A stretch of 48,551 nt of DNA, taken from NCBI RefSeq assembly GCF_029215975.1, contig NZ_JAEMVD010000008.1, positions 1 to 48,551 on the forward strand, in the 5' to 3' direction. Shown here one piece after another: positions 8,408 through 17,913 of this stretch (its first letter is position 1; the number at the start of each line of letters is the position of its first letter). The notes below the pieces were generated by a model. It saw nothing but the letters and a program-made list of their open reading frames with translations, was not told the origin of the DNA and ran no database searches. Source of the stretch: Sulfurimonas sp. SAG-AH-194-C20. Its GTDB lineage: Bacteria > Campylobacterota > Campylobacteria > Campylobacterales > Sulfurimonadaceae. The translations under genes were made by a program, and so were the position numbers.

Positions 8408-10054
8408 TTATATCATACAAGTCATATTTTTAAGCAGTTCATTTAAAATAGCATGGTTAAGCGAATAATCCACTTCCAAGTCTATCACATGAACACCTTT
8501 TGCATTAACACACTCACGAAGAGTCTGTTGAAAATCTATGTGTGATGTTGGTCGATGCCCTGAAGCTCCATACGAGTTAGCATAAGCAACAAAATCAGGG
8601 TTTTGAAGCTTTAATCCAAAGTCTTCAAAGCCCATTCCTGCCTGTTTCCATCGTATCATTCCATAAGAGTTATCATTTAAGATGATAACCGTCAAGTCAA
8701 GATTCAAGCGCACTGCAGTTTCAAGTTCTTGTGAATTCATCATAAACCCACCATCACCCGCAATTGCTACAACTTTTTTATCTGGATTAACCATTTTTGC
8801 TGCCATTCCAGAGGGAAGTCCCGCTCCCATAGTTGCTAGTGCATTGTCGAGTAACATAGTATTTGGTTTTACACATTTGTAGTTTCTAGCAAACCAGATT
8901 TTATACACACCATTATCAAGAGTAACTATATCTTCATCATCAAGGACATCACGAATAGCCTGTACTGCACTTTGAGGAAGTATAGGAAACCTTGTATCTC
9001 GTGAGTATTTGGAAAGATGAGAATTTATTTCTACAATTGTTCTTTTATAATAATCAAAATCCCAATGTTCTTGAGGATTAATGAGCTCTGTTAATAGTGC
9101 TACACTTGAAGCAATATCTCCAACTATATCTAGTTGTGGAAAATATGTGTCATCCACTTCAGAAGCAAAAAAGTTTATATGTATTACTTTTTGAGCTTCG
9201 GGAGAGTTTTCCATAAAAAATGGTGGTTTTTCAATAACATCATGTCCTATATTTATAATTAAATCTGCTCTTTGTATCGCACAATGTACATAGTCATTTG
9301 CTGAGAGTGCTGCACAACCAAGACAGAGGTCATGGTTTTCATCTACAACACCCTTTCCCATTTGTGTAGTAAAGAAGGGTATTTGAGTATAGTTTATAAA
9401 ATTTTCTAAGGCTTTTCCGATTCTCGTTCTATTTGCTCCTGCTCCGATAAGGACAAGTGGTCTTTTTGCTTTTTCTATCATACTTATTGCATCTTCTAGT
9501 GCACTAGTCGATGCAACAGGGTACTTGAAATGCTGCACAGGGTAAATGTTATCCTTCACATCTTCACTTGCTATATCTTCTGGAAGTTCGATTAAAACTG
9601 CTCCGGGACGTTCTGTTGTAGCTATTTTAAAAGCATCTCGAACCATTGCTGGAATGTTATTTCCATTTGAGACTTGTTTAGCATATTTTGTTACTGGAGC
9701 GAACATACTAACTATGTCTACAATCTGAAAGCGACCCTGCTTGGATTGTTTAATGGGTTTTTGTCCTGTTATCATCATCATAGGCATACCGCCAAGTTGT
9801 GCATAGGCTGCTGACGTAGCAAAGTTTGTAGCTCCTGGTCCTAGAGTTGATAAACATACACCAACTTTTCCTGTAAGTCTTCCATAGGTAGCAGCCATAA
9901 AACCTGCACCCTGTTCATGCCGAGTTAAGATAAGTTTTATACTAGATGTTCTCATTGATTCTAAAAAGTCCAAGTTCTCTTCCCCTGGAATTCCAAATAT
10001 ATATTCAACACCCTCGTTTTCTAATGCTTTAATAAATAAGTCCGAAGCTTTCAT
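8408..10054 (-). CDS. Acetolactate-synthase-like ThDP enzyme
   Basis: A 548-residue thiamine-diphosphate enzyme, with N-terminal PYR domain (catalytic glutamate in TRHEQGAGF, residue 47), a central domain, and a C-terminal PP domain with GDGGFMMNSQE to NDNSYGM binding ThDP and magnesium. It matches the acetolactate synthase large-subunit group that I recall as PRK08322. No ilvN regulatory subunit is adjacent, which argues for a catabolic or non-biosynthetic role. Two Met codons lie in tandem; the second (10054) is chosen because AAGGA sits 7 bases before it and only 4 before the first. First gene of an operon with ALDH and NDH-2-like flavoprotein. A different 2-oxoacid could be the true substrate. 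Confidence 0.85.
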   Translation of the reverse strand: MKASDLFIKALENEGVEYIFGIPGEENLDFLESMRTSSIKLILTRHEQGAGFMAATYGRLTGKVGVCLSTLGPGATNFATSAAYAQLGGMPMMMITGQKPIKQSKQGRFQIVDIVSMFAPVTKYAKQVSNGNNIPAMVRDAFKIATTERPGAVLIELPEDIASEDVKDNIYPVQHFKYPVASTSALEDAISMIEKAKRPLVLIGAGANRTRIGKALENFINYTQIPFFTTQMGKGVVDENHDLCLGCAALSANDYVHCAIQRADLIINIGHDVIEKPPFFMENSPEAQKVIHINFFASEVDDTYFPQLDIVGDIASSVALLTELINPQEHWDFDYYKRTIVEINSHLSKYSRDTRFPILPQSAVQAIRDVLDDEDIVTLDNGVYKIWFARNYKCVKPNTMLLDNALATMGAGLPSGMAAKMVNPDKKVVAIAGDGGFMMNSQELETAVRLNLDLTVIILNDNSYGMIRWKQAGMGFEDFGLKLQNPDFVAYANSYGASGHRPTSHIDFQQTLRECVNAKGVHVIDLEVDYSLNHAILNELLKNMTCMI

Positions 10055-10155
10055 CATATTTTCCTTTTAATTCTAGACAGATGTATTATAGCTACTTATA
10101 TTAGTATTAGTAGTTTTATTTTATTCTTCTTTAGTTTAGAGAGCAATTAATTAGA

Positions 10156-10161
10156 TATAAT
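10156..10161 (+). promoter_or_regulatory. -10 box 7 bases before mgtE (leaderless-type promoter)
   Basis: TATAAT (GATATAATTAGG context) ends 7 bases before the ATG at 10169. Transcription starting the usual 6-7 bases downstream would begin at or one base before the start codon. No usable Shine-Dalgarno lies in between. Confidence 0.6.
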
Positions 10162-10168
10162 TAGGTAT

Positions 10169-11497
10169 ATGAATCAACTACAAGATTATTTAAGTGCACA
10201 TGAAATAGGTGATATGCACCCTACTGATATTGCTAAAATTTTAAAAAGCTTAAGTGATAAAGAATTTTCTGATGCCATTAAACTTGTACCAAAGAATCTT
10301 GTTGGAGATGTAACACTTGCACTTCCTGATAGATATTTTGATGATGTTGTCCAAAACTTTAGTGTAAACGAACTCTCTCATGCAGTCACAGAACTTGAGT
10401 CTGATGATCAAGCAGAGTTTATGCAAGAGCTTGAAGAGCTTGATGAGAATATGGCAAGTCAAGTTTTTAAGGGTCTCCATGAGGATGACCAAGAAGAGAT
10501 TCAAAAGCTTAAAACATATGATGAAGATGAAGCTGGATCACATATGCAACTTGAGCTCTTCACAGCGAACAAAAATGAAATAGTACAAGATGTCATCAAA
10601 CGATTTGCTAAACTTCGTAAAGAAAATGAAGTAGAAAATGTTCAAAATCTTTTTATCACAGATGAGGACAAAAAACTAAAATATGCAGTAGGTTTAGATG
10701 ACTTACTTATTTTTGATTTTTCTAAGTCAGTTATACAGAATATAAACGCAAGCGAAGAGAGTTTTGAACCCATAAAAGCTGTAGATACAGATGCAATAAA
10801 AGAAGTTGTACATATCTTTGAAGAATATGACCTCTCTGTTTTAGCTATAGTAAATGCTTATGGGGTTTTACTTGGTCGTATCACTTCAGATGATATTTAT
10901 GACATCATAAACGAACATGCAACTGAGCAGATGTATAACCTTGCCGGTGTTGATGATGAGGCTGAAGAAGATGAAGAGATACTTCCAGCAGGGCGTAAGC
11001 GTGCTACTTGGCTTGCGTTTAACCTCCTTACAGCAATTGCCGCCTCTTTAGTCATAGGACTTTTTGCAGATACACTCCAAAGCATGGTAGCACTTGCTGT
11101 TTTAATGCCAATAGTCGCTTCTATGGGTGGAAACGCAGGTACTCAAACACTTACAGTTGTTGTGCGACAACTCGCCCTTGGAGACATTTCTAAAGGTGAT
11201 GCAATGCGTATTATAAAAAAAGAGGTAATTATCGCCCTTGTAAATGGTCTCATATTCGCTATAATAATAGGAATTATCGCAGCAATATGGTTTGACACTA
11301 CTATGCTTGGTCTTGTTATAGCACTAAGTATGCTTATAAACCTTTTATTTGCGGGACTTTTTGGGGCAAGTATTCCTCTTCTTTTAAAAAGAATGGATGT
11401 TGATCCTGCTATTGGGAGTACCGTTATTTTAACTACGGTTACCGATGTTGTAGGCTTTTTTAGCTTTTTGGCACTTGCTACATATATATTACTTTAA
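10169..11497 (+). CDS. mgtE: Magnesium transporter MgtE
   Basis: A 442-residue Mg2+ channel/transporter. It has the acidic N-terminal superhelical domain (about 1-125, with repeated LxxLxxxxxxD patterns such as MQELEELDENMASQVF), two CBS domains (about 130-255) that sense magnesium, then five TM helices from residue about 275. The pore signature MPIVASMGGNAGTQTLTVV is intact. The order of domains and length (about 450) match the family. It is followed 14 bases later by a CNNM/CorC-type gene, so magnesium or other divalent-cation handling is a shared theme. Translation probably starts on a leaderless mRNA. Confidence 0.96.
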   Translation: MNQLQDYLSAHEIGDMHPTDIAKILKSLSDKEFSDAIKLVPKNLVGDVTLALPDRYFDDVVQNFSVNELSHAVTELESDDQAEFMQELEELDENMASQVFKGLHEDDQEEIQKLKTYDEDEAGSHMQLELFTANKNEIVQDVIKRFAKLRKENEVENVQNLFITDEDKKLKYAVGLDDLLIFDFSKSVIQNINASEESFEPIKAVDTDAIKEVVHIFEEYDLSVLAIVNAYGVLLGRITSDDIYDIINEHATEQMYNLAGVDDEAEEDEEILPAGRKRATWLAFNLLTAIAASLVIGLFADTLQSMVALAVLMPIVASMGGNAGTQTLTVVVRQLALGDISKGDAMRIIKKEVIIALVNGLIFAIIIGIIAAIWFDTTMLGLVIALSMLINLLFAGLFGASIPLLLKRMDVDPAIGSTVILTTVTDVVGFFSFLALATYILL

Positions 11498-11511
11498 GGA
11501 ATTTGTAAAAT

Positions 11512-12555
11512 TTGGATCTATTAATACTATTTTTTATCCTCTCTGTTGGGGTTTCATTTATCTGCTCTGTTTTAGAGTCAGTACTACTCTCAATCAATAT
11601 GTCTTATGTCGCAGTTTTAGAAAAAGAACGCCCTACTGCTGGAAACCTTCTGCGGGTACAAAAAGAAAACATTAACAAATCTATCGCAGGAATTTTAATA
11701 CTCAACACTATTGCAAATACTTTAGGTGCAGCAGCCGTTGGTGCCCAAGCAGCAATTATCTGGGGAAATGACGCCGTAGTTATTGTTTCCATAGTTTTAA
11801 CTTTTGCTATTCTTTTTTTAAGTGAGATTATCCCTAAAACTATCGGAGCGATGTACTGGAAGACCTTAGCACCACTTGCTTCACAGTTTATCCGTATTTT
11901 TATCTGGATAACATATCCTATCATTCTTATGACTCTTTTTGTAACTAACAAAATTGGTAGAGGTGTAGATGATGCTAACTCGCTTACAAAAGAAGAACTC
12001 CTTGAGTCTATGCTACAAAGTGAAGATGATGGCGTTATAGACGAGAAAGAGTCCGATGTCATTGAAAATATTTTAAACCTTGACAACATTAAAGTAAGTG
12101 AGGTTTTAACTCCACGTTCTGTTGTTTTTGCCCTTGATGAGACTATGACAATCAAAGAGGTTATCGAAACAGAAGAATCTATCTTTAAGTTTTCCCGTAT
12201 TCCTGTTTATAAAGACAGTATTGAAAATGTTACTGGTCTAGTTCTGACAAAAAGAATTTTCAAACAAGCACTTAGCGATGATAGTGTCACCCTAAGGTCA
12301 ATCAAAAAAGAGATGTTTTCCATCAATGAAAATGTTCCTGTGAGTAAAGCACTCGATATGTTTATTACCAAAAAAGATCATATGTTTTTAGTCATGGATA
12401 ATTATGACCAAACTGATGGAATCATTACACTAGAAGATTGTGTTGAAACTATTTTAGGTGTTGAAATAATGGATGAGAGTGATACCACCGAAGATATGCG
12501 CGAATTAGCTAAACGAAAAATGAAATTAAAACGTAAAGCTAAAGAAAACGACTAA
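11512..12555 (+). CDS. CNNM/CorC-family (DUF21 plus CBS) membrane protein
   Basis: A 347-residue protein with a DUF21 transmembrane domain (about 1-165; helices around 1-25, 55-80, 85-105, 120-145) followed by paired CBS domains (about 175-320). A C-terminal CorC_HlyC domain is absent, so the protein is shorter than the roughly 420-residue family members. Homologues take part in Mg2+ or Co2+ efflux. It follows mgtE by 14 bases. The start is TTG at 11512, chosen because AAGGA (11496-11500) lies upstream at an acceptable 11-base spacing; the frame has no earlier suitable ATG after the mgtE stop. Confidence 0.85.
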   Translation: MDLLILFFILSVGVSFICSVLESVLLSINMSYVAVLEKERPTAGNLLRVQKENINKSIAGILILNTIANTLGAAAVGAQAAIIWGNDAVVIVSIVLTFAILFLSEIIPKTIGAMYWKTLAPLASQFIRIFIWITYPIILMTLFVTNKIGRGVDDANSLTKEELLESMLQSEDDGVIDEKESDVIENILNLDNIKVSEVLTPRSVVFALDETMTIKEVIETEESIFKFSRIPVYKDSIENVTGLVLTKRIFKQALSDDSVTLRSIKKEMFSINENVPVSKALDMFITKKDHMFLVMDNYDQTDGIITLEDCVETILGVEIMDESDTTEDMRELAKRKMKLKRKAKEND

Positions 12556-12572
12556 TCTTCTTGAGGTTGAAC

Positions 12573-12663
12573 AAGGAGAGAAAAGATTGGTTTAGTTCCT
12601 TTTCATGTCAGTAGTATATGACACAAATGTAAATAAATTGTGAATGGAACTAATCTCTCTCTT
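12573..12663. terminator. Long imperfect inverted repeat between convergent genes
   Basis: The left arm (AAGGAGAG..GATT..TTAGTTCC, 12573-12599) can pair with the right arm (GGAACTAATCTCTCTCTT, 12646-12663), with an inner GTCA/TGAC pairing. It spans the gap between the CNNM-type gene and the convergent SQR-like gene. Pairing is interrupted and there is no T tail, so the call as a bidirectional terminator is tentative. Confidence 0.35.
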
Positions 12664-13843
12664 ACATTCCAGGAATTCTTGGAATCTTTCCTAATTTAGA
12701 GTTCTTACAGTAAACTCCCCAGCCGCGTTTGAGCCAGTGTCCTATGAAAGGTAAAGGAAGCATAAAAGATCGTTTTGCATCACGGTAAACGAACGAGGCA
12801 CCATCACCACTATCCATAACACAGATAATGTTTATATGCTCGCTGTATCCTTTAAAATCATCTCTATCATTTTCTCTTGCATGAATGTTATATGCTACAT
12901 TTTTAGCCATTAACTCTGCCATATGCCCCTGCTTTGCTCTCCAGTCTTGTCCTTCAAGTGCTGCTGCATCACCTATAGCATAGATGTTTGTTGCAGTTCC
13001 ATCTTCTTCTAGTACATTGGAGTAATCATCTGTTTTTATAAAACCAGCTGCATTTTTAGGTAGGTCAGAGTTTATAACGAGTTCATGTCCATTTCCAGCG
13101 GGGATAAACATAGTAAAGTCAGATTCAAGTAGGGTCTCATCTTCAAAGTTTATGCCCTCTTTACAAAAGCTAGTTATTTTTTTACCAAAATGTTTTTTTA
13201 TCTGGAGTTTATCAAAAAATGTATCCATCATATCGAGTGCTTGTGGTCCCATGCGCTGTCCAGGTTTAGTCATAGGAGCAAAAAAAGTAAGTTCAAACTT
13301 TTCTCTTATGCCTTTTTTCTTGAGCATATTATGAACATTAAAGAGTAACTCAAACGCAGGACCACCACGGACAGCAGAACTATCTTTAGGATTACCTCCA
13401 AAGCCCATTGCAATTTTACCACTTCCCTTAAGAACTAAGGCATCAAGTGCATCACGAATTTTTAATGAATCTTCTGGTTTTCCACAGATTGAAAGAGTAT
13501 TTTCGATGCCTTTATGTTTCATCTTTGCTGCACCTAAACCGATAACTAAATAGTCATAATTATTTATAGTTCCATGTGAAGCTAAAGTAACAGAGTTGTC
13601 TTGTTTTGAGATTGTACTTACACTATCTACTATTAGTTTAAAATGATGTACACCCTCTAGTCGATGCAGATCAACACAAACATCTTTAAACTCACTCGCA
13701 TGAGTAGGCACCCATATAGATGTAGGGTAGATATAAAAGTAGTCTCTCTCGCTTACGAGTGTAACATCATAGTTTAATTTTCTCAAGTGAATGGCTGCAT
13801 CAAGTCCAGCAAAACCACCACCAAGTATTAATATTTTCTTCAT
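12662..13843 (-). CDS. SQR/FCSD-like FAD-dependent oxidoreductase
   Basis: A 393-residue flavoprotein of the sulfide:quinone oxidoreductase/NDH-2 superfamily. It shows the FAD motif ILGGGFAGL (residues 6-14), a dimer-like fold region, and the IYAIGDAAAL motif near 287-296. Aligned by eye to Aquifex SQR, C120 in SICGKPED and C341 in NIICVMD match two redox cysteines, but the position of the third (before GPAxEL, residues 160-165) is serine/arginine/glycine instead of cysteine. An amphipathic aromatic C terminus (FIGHWLKRGWGVYC) suits membrane binding. In a sulfur oxidiser a sulfur-quinone role is plausible, but loss of that cysteine makes canonical sulfide oxidation doubtful. A GGAG site precedes ATG. 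Confidence 0.8.
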   Translation of the reverse strand: MKKILILGGGFAGLDAAIHLRKLNYDVTLVSERDYFYIYPTSIWVPTHASEFKDVCVDLHRLEGVHHFKLIVDSVSTISKQDNSVTLASHGTINNYDYLVIGLGAAKMKHKGIENTLSICGKPEDSLKIRDALDALVLKGSGKIAMGFGGNPKDSSAVRGGPAFELLFNVHNMLKKKGIREKFELTFFAPMTKPGQRMGPQALDMMDTFFDKLQIKKHFGKKITSFCKEGINFEDETLLESDFTMFIPAGNGHELVINSDLPKNAAGFIKTDDYSNVLEEDGTATNIYAIGDAAALEGQDWRAKQGHMAELMAKNVAYNIHARENDRDDFKGYSEHINIICVMDSGDGASFVYRDAKRSFMLPLPFIGHWLKRGWGVYCKNSKLGKIPRIPGM

Positions 13844-13897
13844 TTAAACTCCATTATAAGAATATTATATTTTAATTATAATAAATATCGTATTAAA

Positions 13898-14773
13898 TTA
13901 TTTTTTATTTAAGTAATACACAGCCAACATACTCACAAGTCCACCGATGATAATATGTAGTTCAATTGACTCATCTAAGACTAACCATGCACTAAAAAGT
14001 GCAAAAAGTGGGACAAGAAACATAAACGAGCTTGTAGTCTGACTTCCTAGTTTAGACGAAGCCATAAAAAAGATAGTTGTTGCTACCGCTTGACCAAAAA
14101 CAGCAAGGTAAATCAAAGAAATCCAAAAGTTAAGACCTTCATCAAAAACACTTAGTAAACCTGCATCATATCCATAAATAAAGGCACTAATCGTAGCTAC
14201 AATAGAAATAAAAAAACTATAATGAATTGGATGGATGTGTTTTGCTGAGTGTTGAGAGAGTAGAGTTACTCCTGCCCATACTAAAGCACAGAGTAAAAAG
14301 TAGATGTTTGAGCTGTTTAAAAAGAGTGATATATCATCAAGTTCTAGTAAGACAAAACCACCTACAAGACCTAAAGTAAGTGCGATGTACTGTACTTTAT
14401 TCAAATGCTTTTTATATAAAAATGCAAAGAGTATAAAAGTCAAAATCGGACTAAAAGTAGTGATGATGACACTTCCCGAACCGGCAGAACCAGCAGAAAT
14501 CCCAATAAAAGAAAAAACCATAAACAAAATGTTTAAAACAGAACTGCTTCCAATGTAGACCAATGCACCTCTATTTAAAGTGATAGGTTTGTTAAAAAAA
14601 TAAAGAATAGGGATAAAAGAGAGACTCATCAAAAAGAAACGCCAAAAGACGATGACTTCTATGGTTTGTGTATAAGTAAGAATTTTAAGAGCTGTCCAGC
14701 CCCCACCCCATAGCAGCATTGCTAAGAGCAGTAAATACTTGTAAGTTTTAGCTTCGTTTTTCATATACATCAA
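13898..14773 (-). CDS. EamA/DMT-family transporter
   Basis: A 291-residue inner-membrane protein with ten predicted TM helices in two repeated EamA halves (about 10-140 and 150-285), the standard size and layout of drug/metabolite exporters. Substrate cannot be predicted. Its start overlaps the upstream symporter gene by 26 bases (or 17 if the ATG at 14764 is used), so the two are co-translated. The reading frame has three closely spaced Met codons and no clear ribosome-binding site, so the exact start is uncertain. Confidence 0.88.
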   Translation of the reverse strand: MMYMKNEAKTYKYLLLLAMLLWGGGWTALKILTYTQTIEVIVFWRFFLMSLSFIPILYFFNKPITLNRGALVYIGSSSVLNILFMVFSFIGISAGSAGSGSVIITTFSPILTFILFAFLYKKHLNKVQYIALTLGLVGGFVLLELDDISLFLNSSNIYFLLCALVWAGVTLLSQHSAKHIHPIHYSFFISIVATISAFIYGYDAGLLSVFDEGLNFWISLIYLAVFGQAVATTIFFMASSKLGSQTTSSFMFLVPLFALFSAWLVLDESIELHIIIGGLVSMLAVYYLNKK

Positions 14774-15959
14774 TGATTTTTGTAACGACTAAGTCCGAAG
14801 TAACGTTGAGTGAGGTGCGACACATATCTAAGATTCTATCTACTGCGACGACTACGGCTATGTACTCGACAGGAAGACCTAGTTGGTTTAGTATAACTAC
14901 CATCATTACAAGTGAAGCACTCGGAAGGGCAGCCACTCCGATGCTTAGTGATACAACCGTAACACCTAAAAGTACTTGATCACCAAAACTAAGAACTGTT
15001 CCTGATAAATTTGCTATATATAAAACAGCAACACTTAAATAAGCAGCTGTTCCATCCATAGAAACAGTAGCACCCAAAGGCAGAACAAAAGAGGCAGTTT
15101 TTTTATCCACTCCCCCTATTTCCTCTACTATACGCATACTTACGGGAAGTGTAGCTGCTGAAGAAGCCGTTGAAAATGCCATGATAGATGCTTCTCTTAC
15201 AGAGAGTAAATACTTATATGGATTTATTCTAGCGAAGATTTTTAACACTAAAGGAAGTGTAACAATACCATGAAAGATTATAACGCCAACAACAACTAAG
15301 ATGTACTTGTAAAGACCAAGTATAACTTCTATGCCTTGGTCTGCGATAACATAGGAGATAAGAGAAAAAACACCGATTGGAGTAAGTTTTATAATCCACT
15401 CAGATATTGTAAGCATCGCTTCACTCATAGAACTAAAAAGGTTTACAAGAGGTTCTTGTTGTTTATGGCTAAGATACAAAGATGCAACTCCAAACATCAC
15501 TGCAAAAACTATAATCTGCATCATGGAGCCACTGCTAAGTGAGTGAAAAATATTTGTCGGGATAAAACTCAGTAGCATTGCTTCTATCGAAAAAGGGGCT
15601 ATCGCTTGAGCTTTTGCGAACTCTAAACCCTCACTACTCATATGCTCACCTATATGGAAAATGTTCATAGCAACTATTGCTAAAACTACAGCAAGTGTCG
15701 TTGTAAGCATATAAAGTCCGATAGTACGAATACCAAGGCGTTTGAGATGGTCTATGGAGCCTAGACCAAGGATAGCTACAAAAATACTTGAAAACACTAA
15801 AGGAACTACTATCATTTTAAGAAAGTATATAAATGCAGTACCGATAACCTGCTGTTGGAGTGCTAAGTCTGGAAGAAATGAGCCAAAAAGAACCCCTAGA
15901 ATAATTCCAGCGATTACAAGTGTATTTGTCGTTGTATATTTTTGTATTGTTTTTATCAT
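14748..15959 (-). CDS. Dicarboxylate/amino acid:cation symporter (SDF family)
   Basis: A 403-residue secondary transporter of the DAACS/SDF family (GltP/DctA type), importing C4-dicarboxylates or acidic amino acids with H+ or Na+. The re-entrant hairpin motif STASSAATLPVS (HP1), the TM7 motif GATVSMDGTAAY and the HP2/TM8 segment ending VDRILDMCRTSLNVTSD are all present; the last contains the substrate-binding D, R and N positions. Length matches GltP (about 420). The AAAGGGG site precedes ATG. It is followed by an overlapping DMT exporter. Confidence 0.92.
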   Translation of the reverse strand: MIKTIQKYTTTNTLVIAGIILGVLFGSFLPDLALQQQVIGTAFIYFLKMIVVPLVFSSIFVAILGLGSIDHLKRLGIRTIGLYMLTTTLAVVLAIVAMNIFHIGEHMSSEGLEFAKAQAIAPFSIEAMLLSFIPTNIFHSLSSGSMMQIIVFAVMFGVASLYLSHKQQEPLVNLFSSMSEAMLTISEWIIKLTPIGVFSLISYVIADQGIEVILGLYKYILVVVGVIIFHGIVTLPLVLKIFARINPYKYLLSVREASIMAFSTASSAATLPVSMRIVEEIGGVDKKTASFVLPLGATVSMDGTAAYLSVAVLYIANLSGTVLSFGDQVLLGVTVVSLSIGVAALPSASLVMMVVILNQLGLPVEYIAVVVAVDRILDMCRTSLNVTSDLVVTKIIDVYEKRS

Positions 15960-15991
15960 AACTACCCCTTTAATTACGCAAGTTTAGCATA

Positions 15992-17791
15992 TTAAAGTAG
16001 GTTTTTCTTTATCCAATACGAAAGCACATAAAGTCCCCATATATGCTGTTTAAAAGCACCTCTCGAAGCACCACTTATATACTCATCTAAGACTTTTTCT
16101 CGAAAAAGTCCTGTTTCTTTGTTTACCTCTTTAATCAGGTCAATTTTTTTAGAACTTATGAGATACTCCATATAAGGATTTGCAAAACCTTTTTTCTTGC
16201 GTTTGAGTATCTTCTCATCGAGTTTTCCCTGCATCACATTTTTAAGTAGAGCTTTAGTCACTCCGTCTTCATATCGAAGTTTAGGGTCTATACTAAAAAC
16301 TGTCTCTACTAGTTTATGGTCTAAAAAAGGAGTCCGTGCTTCTATGGAATGAGCCATGCTAACACGGTCTAGTTTTGTCAAAAAGTGTTCGGTTTGAAAG
16401 ATATTTAAGTCTATGTAAGAGTACCAGATAGACTCATCCGTATGCTCAGAGCTTACAAATCTCTCTCTGTACTGCTCAAGATACTTCAAACCAGCATTAT
16501 CTTTTACATTTCTTTTCATTAAAGCATTTTTTTGAAGGTCAGAAAAACTCTCTCCACTTGTACGAAAAAGCAAAGTGTCATCAAAAATGCGTTTGTACCA
16601 TTCCCATTCTCTATTGTTTGAATAATTAGAGCGAAAGTACTTTTTTAACCAGTTTTTATGGAGTAAATTACCCATATTCTCTATATCGAGATACTCAAAG
16701 TACTGTCTATAACCCAAAAAAAGTTCATCACTCCCCTCTCCACTAAGTACAACCTTATGCCCATCAGCTTTTATTTGCTCAAACAATAGATAAAGAGGAA
16801 CTGCCGCAGGATCGTTAAGGGGTTGGTCAAGTGTATCTAATACTCTATCACTTGCTTGTATAAACGCAGCCTCATCTATCTCAACAGCCGTGTTACTTAC
16901 CCCTAAAAAATCAGCCGTGGCCTTTGCATTTTCACGCTCATCATACTTTGCAAACTCTTTATATCCAAGAGTGTAAGTAGGTAGATTTAAGCCTTGTTTC
17001 TTAGCATAGTAGTTTATTGTTGCACTATCAATTCCACCTGAGAGAAGGGATGCTGTTGATGCTTCACTCTGCAAACGCAGAGACATTGACTCCTCTAAGA
17101 CCCGTTCAATGCTTGTAAGTGCCTCATACTTATCTGTAATTATATTTGGTTTAGTAGATAAAATATCATAATATCTTTGAATAATCAAAGTATCGTTTTT
17201 ATACATTCCATACTCACCAGCAGCCAAAGTTTTTATGTTTTTGAAAAAAGTATAGGGTGGTGCTGGAGCTAAAAAAGAGAGGTATGAAAGAAGTGCATCT
17301 TCATCCATCTGTACTTTTTTCAAAAAAGGAACAAGTGCTTTTATCTCTGAGGCAAAAACAAAAGAGTCCCCATGAAGATAATAAAGCGGCTTTTTTCCAA
17401 GTCTATCACGAAAGAGATAAAGTGTTTCACCATCAAGTAAAGCGATTGCAAACATACCTCGAAGATGACTCACAAAGTCTACTCCCCATTTAAGATAAGC
17501 TGCGATGATGACTTCACTGTCACCCTGTGTTTTAAACTCAAAGTCCAACTCTTTTTTCAACTCTTTAAAGTTATAAATCTCCCCGTTAAAGGAGAGTAAA
17601 ACATCTTGATGTTTTAGGGGTTGGTGTGAACGATGATGGGAGTCTTTTATACTAAGGCGTTGATGTGCGAAAAAGAGTCTTTGCTCTTGGATGATGCCAC
17701 AGTGGTCAGGTCCACGATGTGAGAGCTTGGCCAAAGCTTTTTTTGCCATGTTTTCATTATACTCTCCAACTATCCCAAACACTCCACACAT
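15992..17791 (-). CDS. asnB: Asparagine synthase (glutamine-hydrolysing)
   Basis: A 599-residue enzyme that makes asparagine from aspartate, glutamine and ATP. The N-terminal class II glutaminase begins MCGVFGIVG with the nucleophile C2 after Met removal, plus SHRGPDHCG and LSFNGEIYN. The synthetase domain from about residue 215 has the PP-loop LLSGGIDSA, GEGSDELFLGY and SIEARTPFLDHKLVE. Length is typical for the AsnB subgroup of about 600 residues. It stands alone between the symporter and the divergent NifU-domain gene, with AAAGGA 8 bases from ATG. Related proteins can amidate other substrates, but nothing nearby suggests capsule or peptide synthesis. Confidence 0.93.
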   Translation of the reverse strand: MCGVFGIVGEYNENMAKKALAKLSHRGPDHCGIIQEQRLFFAHQRLSIKDSHHRSHQPLKHQDVLLSFNGEIYNFKELKKELDFEFKTQGDSEVIIAAYLKWGVDFVSHLRGMFAIALLDGETLYLFRDRLGKKPLYYLHGDSFVFASEIKALVPFLKKVQMDEDALLSYLSFLAPAPPYTFFKNIKTLAAGEYGMYKNDTLIIQRYYDILSTKPNIITDKYEALTSIERVLEESMSLRLQSEASTASLLSGGIDSATINYYAKKQGLNLPTYTLGYKEFAKYDERENAKATADFLGVSNTAVEIDEAAFIQASDRVLDTLDQPLNDPAAVPLYLLFEQIKADGHKVVLSGEGSDELFLGYRQYFEYLDIENMGNLLHKNWLKKYFRSNYSNNREWEWYKRIFDDTLLFRTSGESFSDLQKNALMKRNVKDNAGLKYLEQYRERFVSSEHTDESIWYSYIDLNIFQTEHFLTKLDRVSMAHSIEARTPFLDHKLVETVFSIDPKLRYEDGVTKALLKNVMQGKLDEKILKRKKKGFANPYMEYLISSKKIDLIKEVNKETGLFREKVLDEYISGASRGAFKQHIWGLYVLSYWIKKNLL

Positions 17792-17913
17792 ATATCAAAT
17801 CCTTTTTTATGAGATACTAACATAAACTTCTAAAATTAACATTTCTAACTTAGTCAAAATATAGCATAAACAGTGTAAAATTCCATAATTAAATTTAACA
17901 TAAAGATATTATT

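Noticed and set aside
7640-8468. Several overlapping plus-strand open frames of 60-106 codons
   Set aside because: They are antisense to the aldehyde dehydrogenase, which has all catalytic motifs; no independent coding signal is seen.
8408-10054. Biosynthetic acetolactate synthase IlvB
   Set aside because: No ilvN or other branched-chain genes are adjacent, and the sequence resembles the separate single-subunit group; a role in Val/Leu synthesis is not supported.
11604-12155. A 183-residue open frame on the minus strand
   Set aside because: It lies fully inside the CNNM-type gene, is serine-rich as mirror frames of such genes are, and has no ribosome-binding site or family resemblance.
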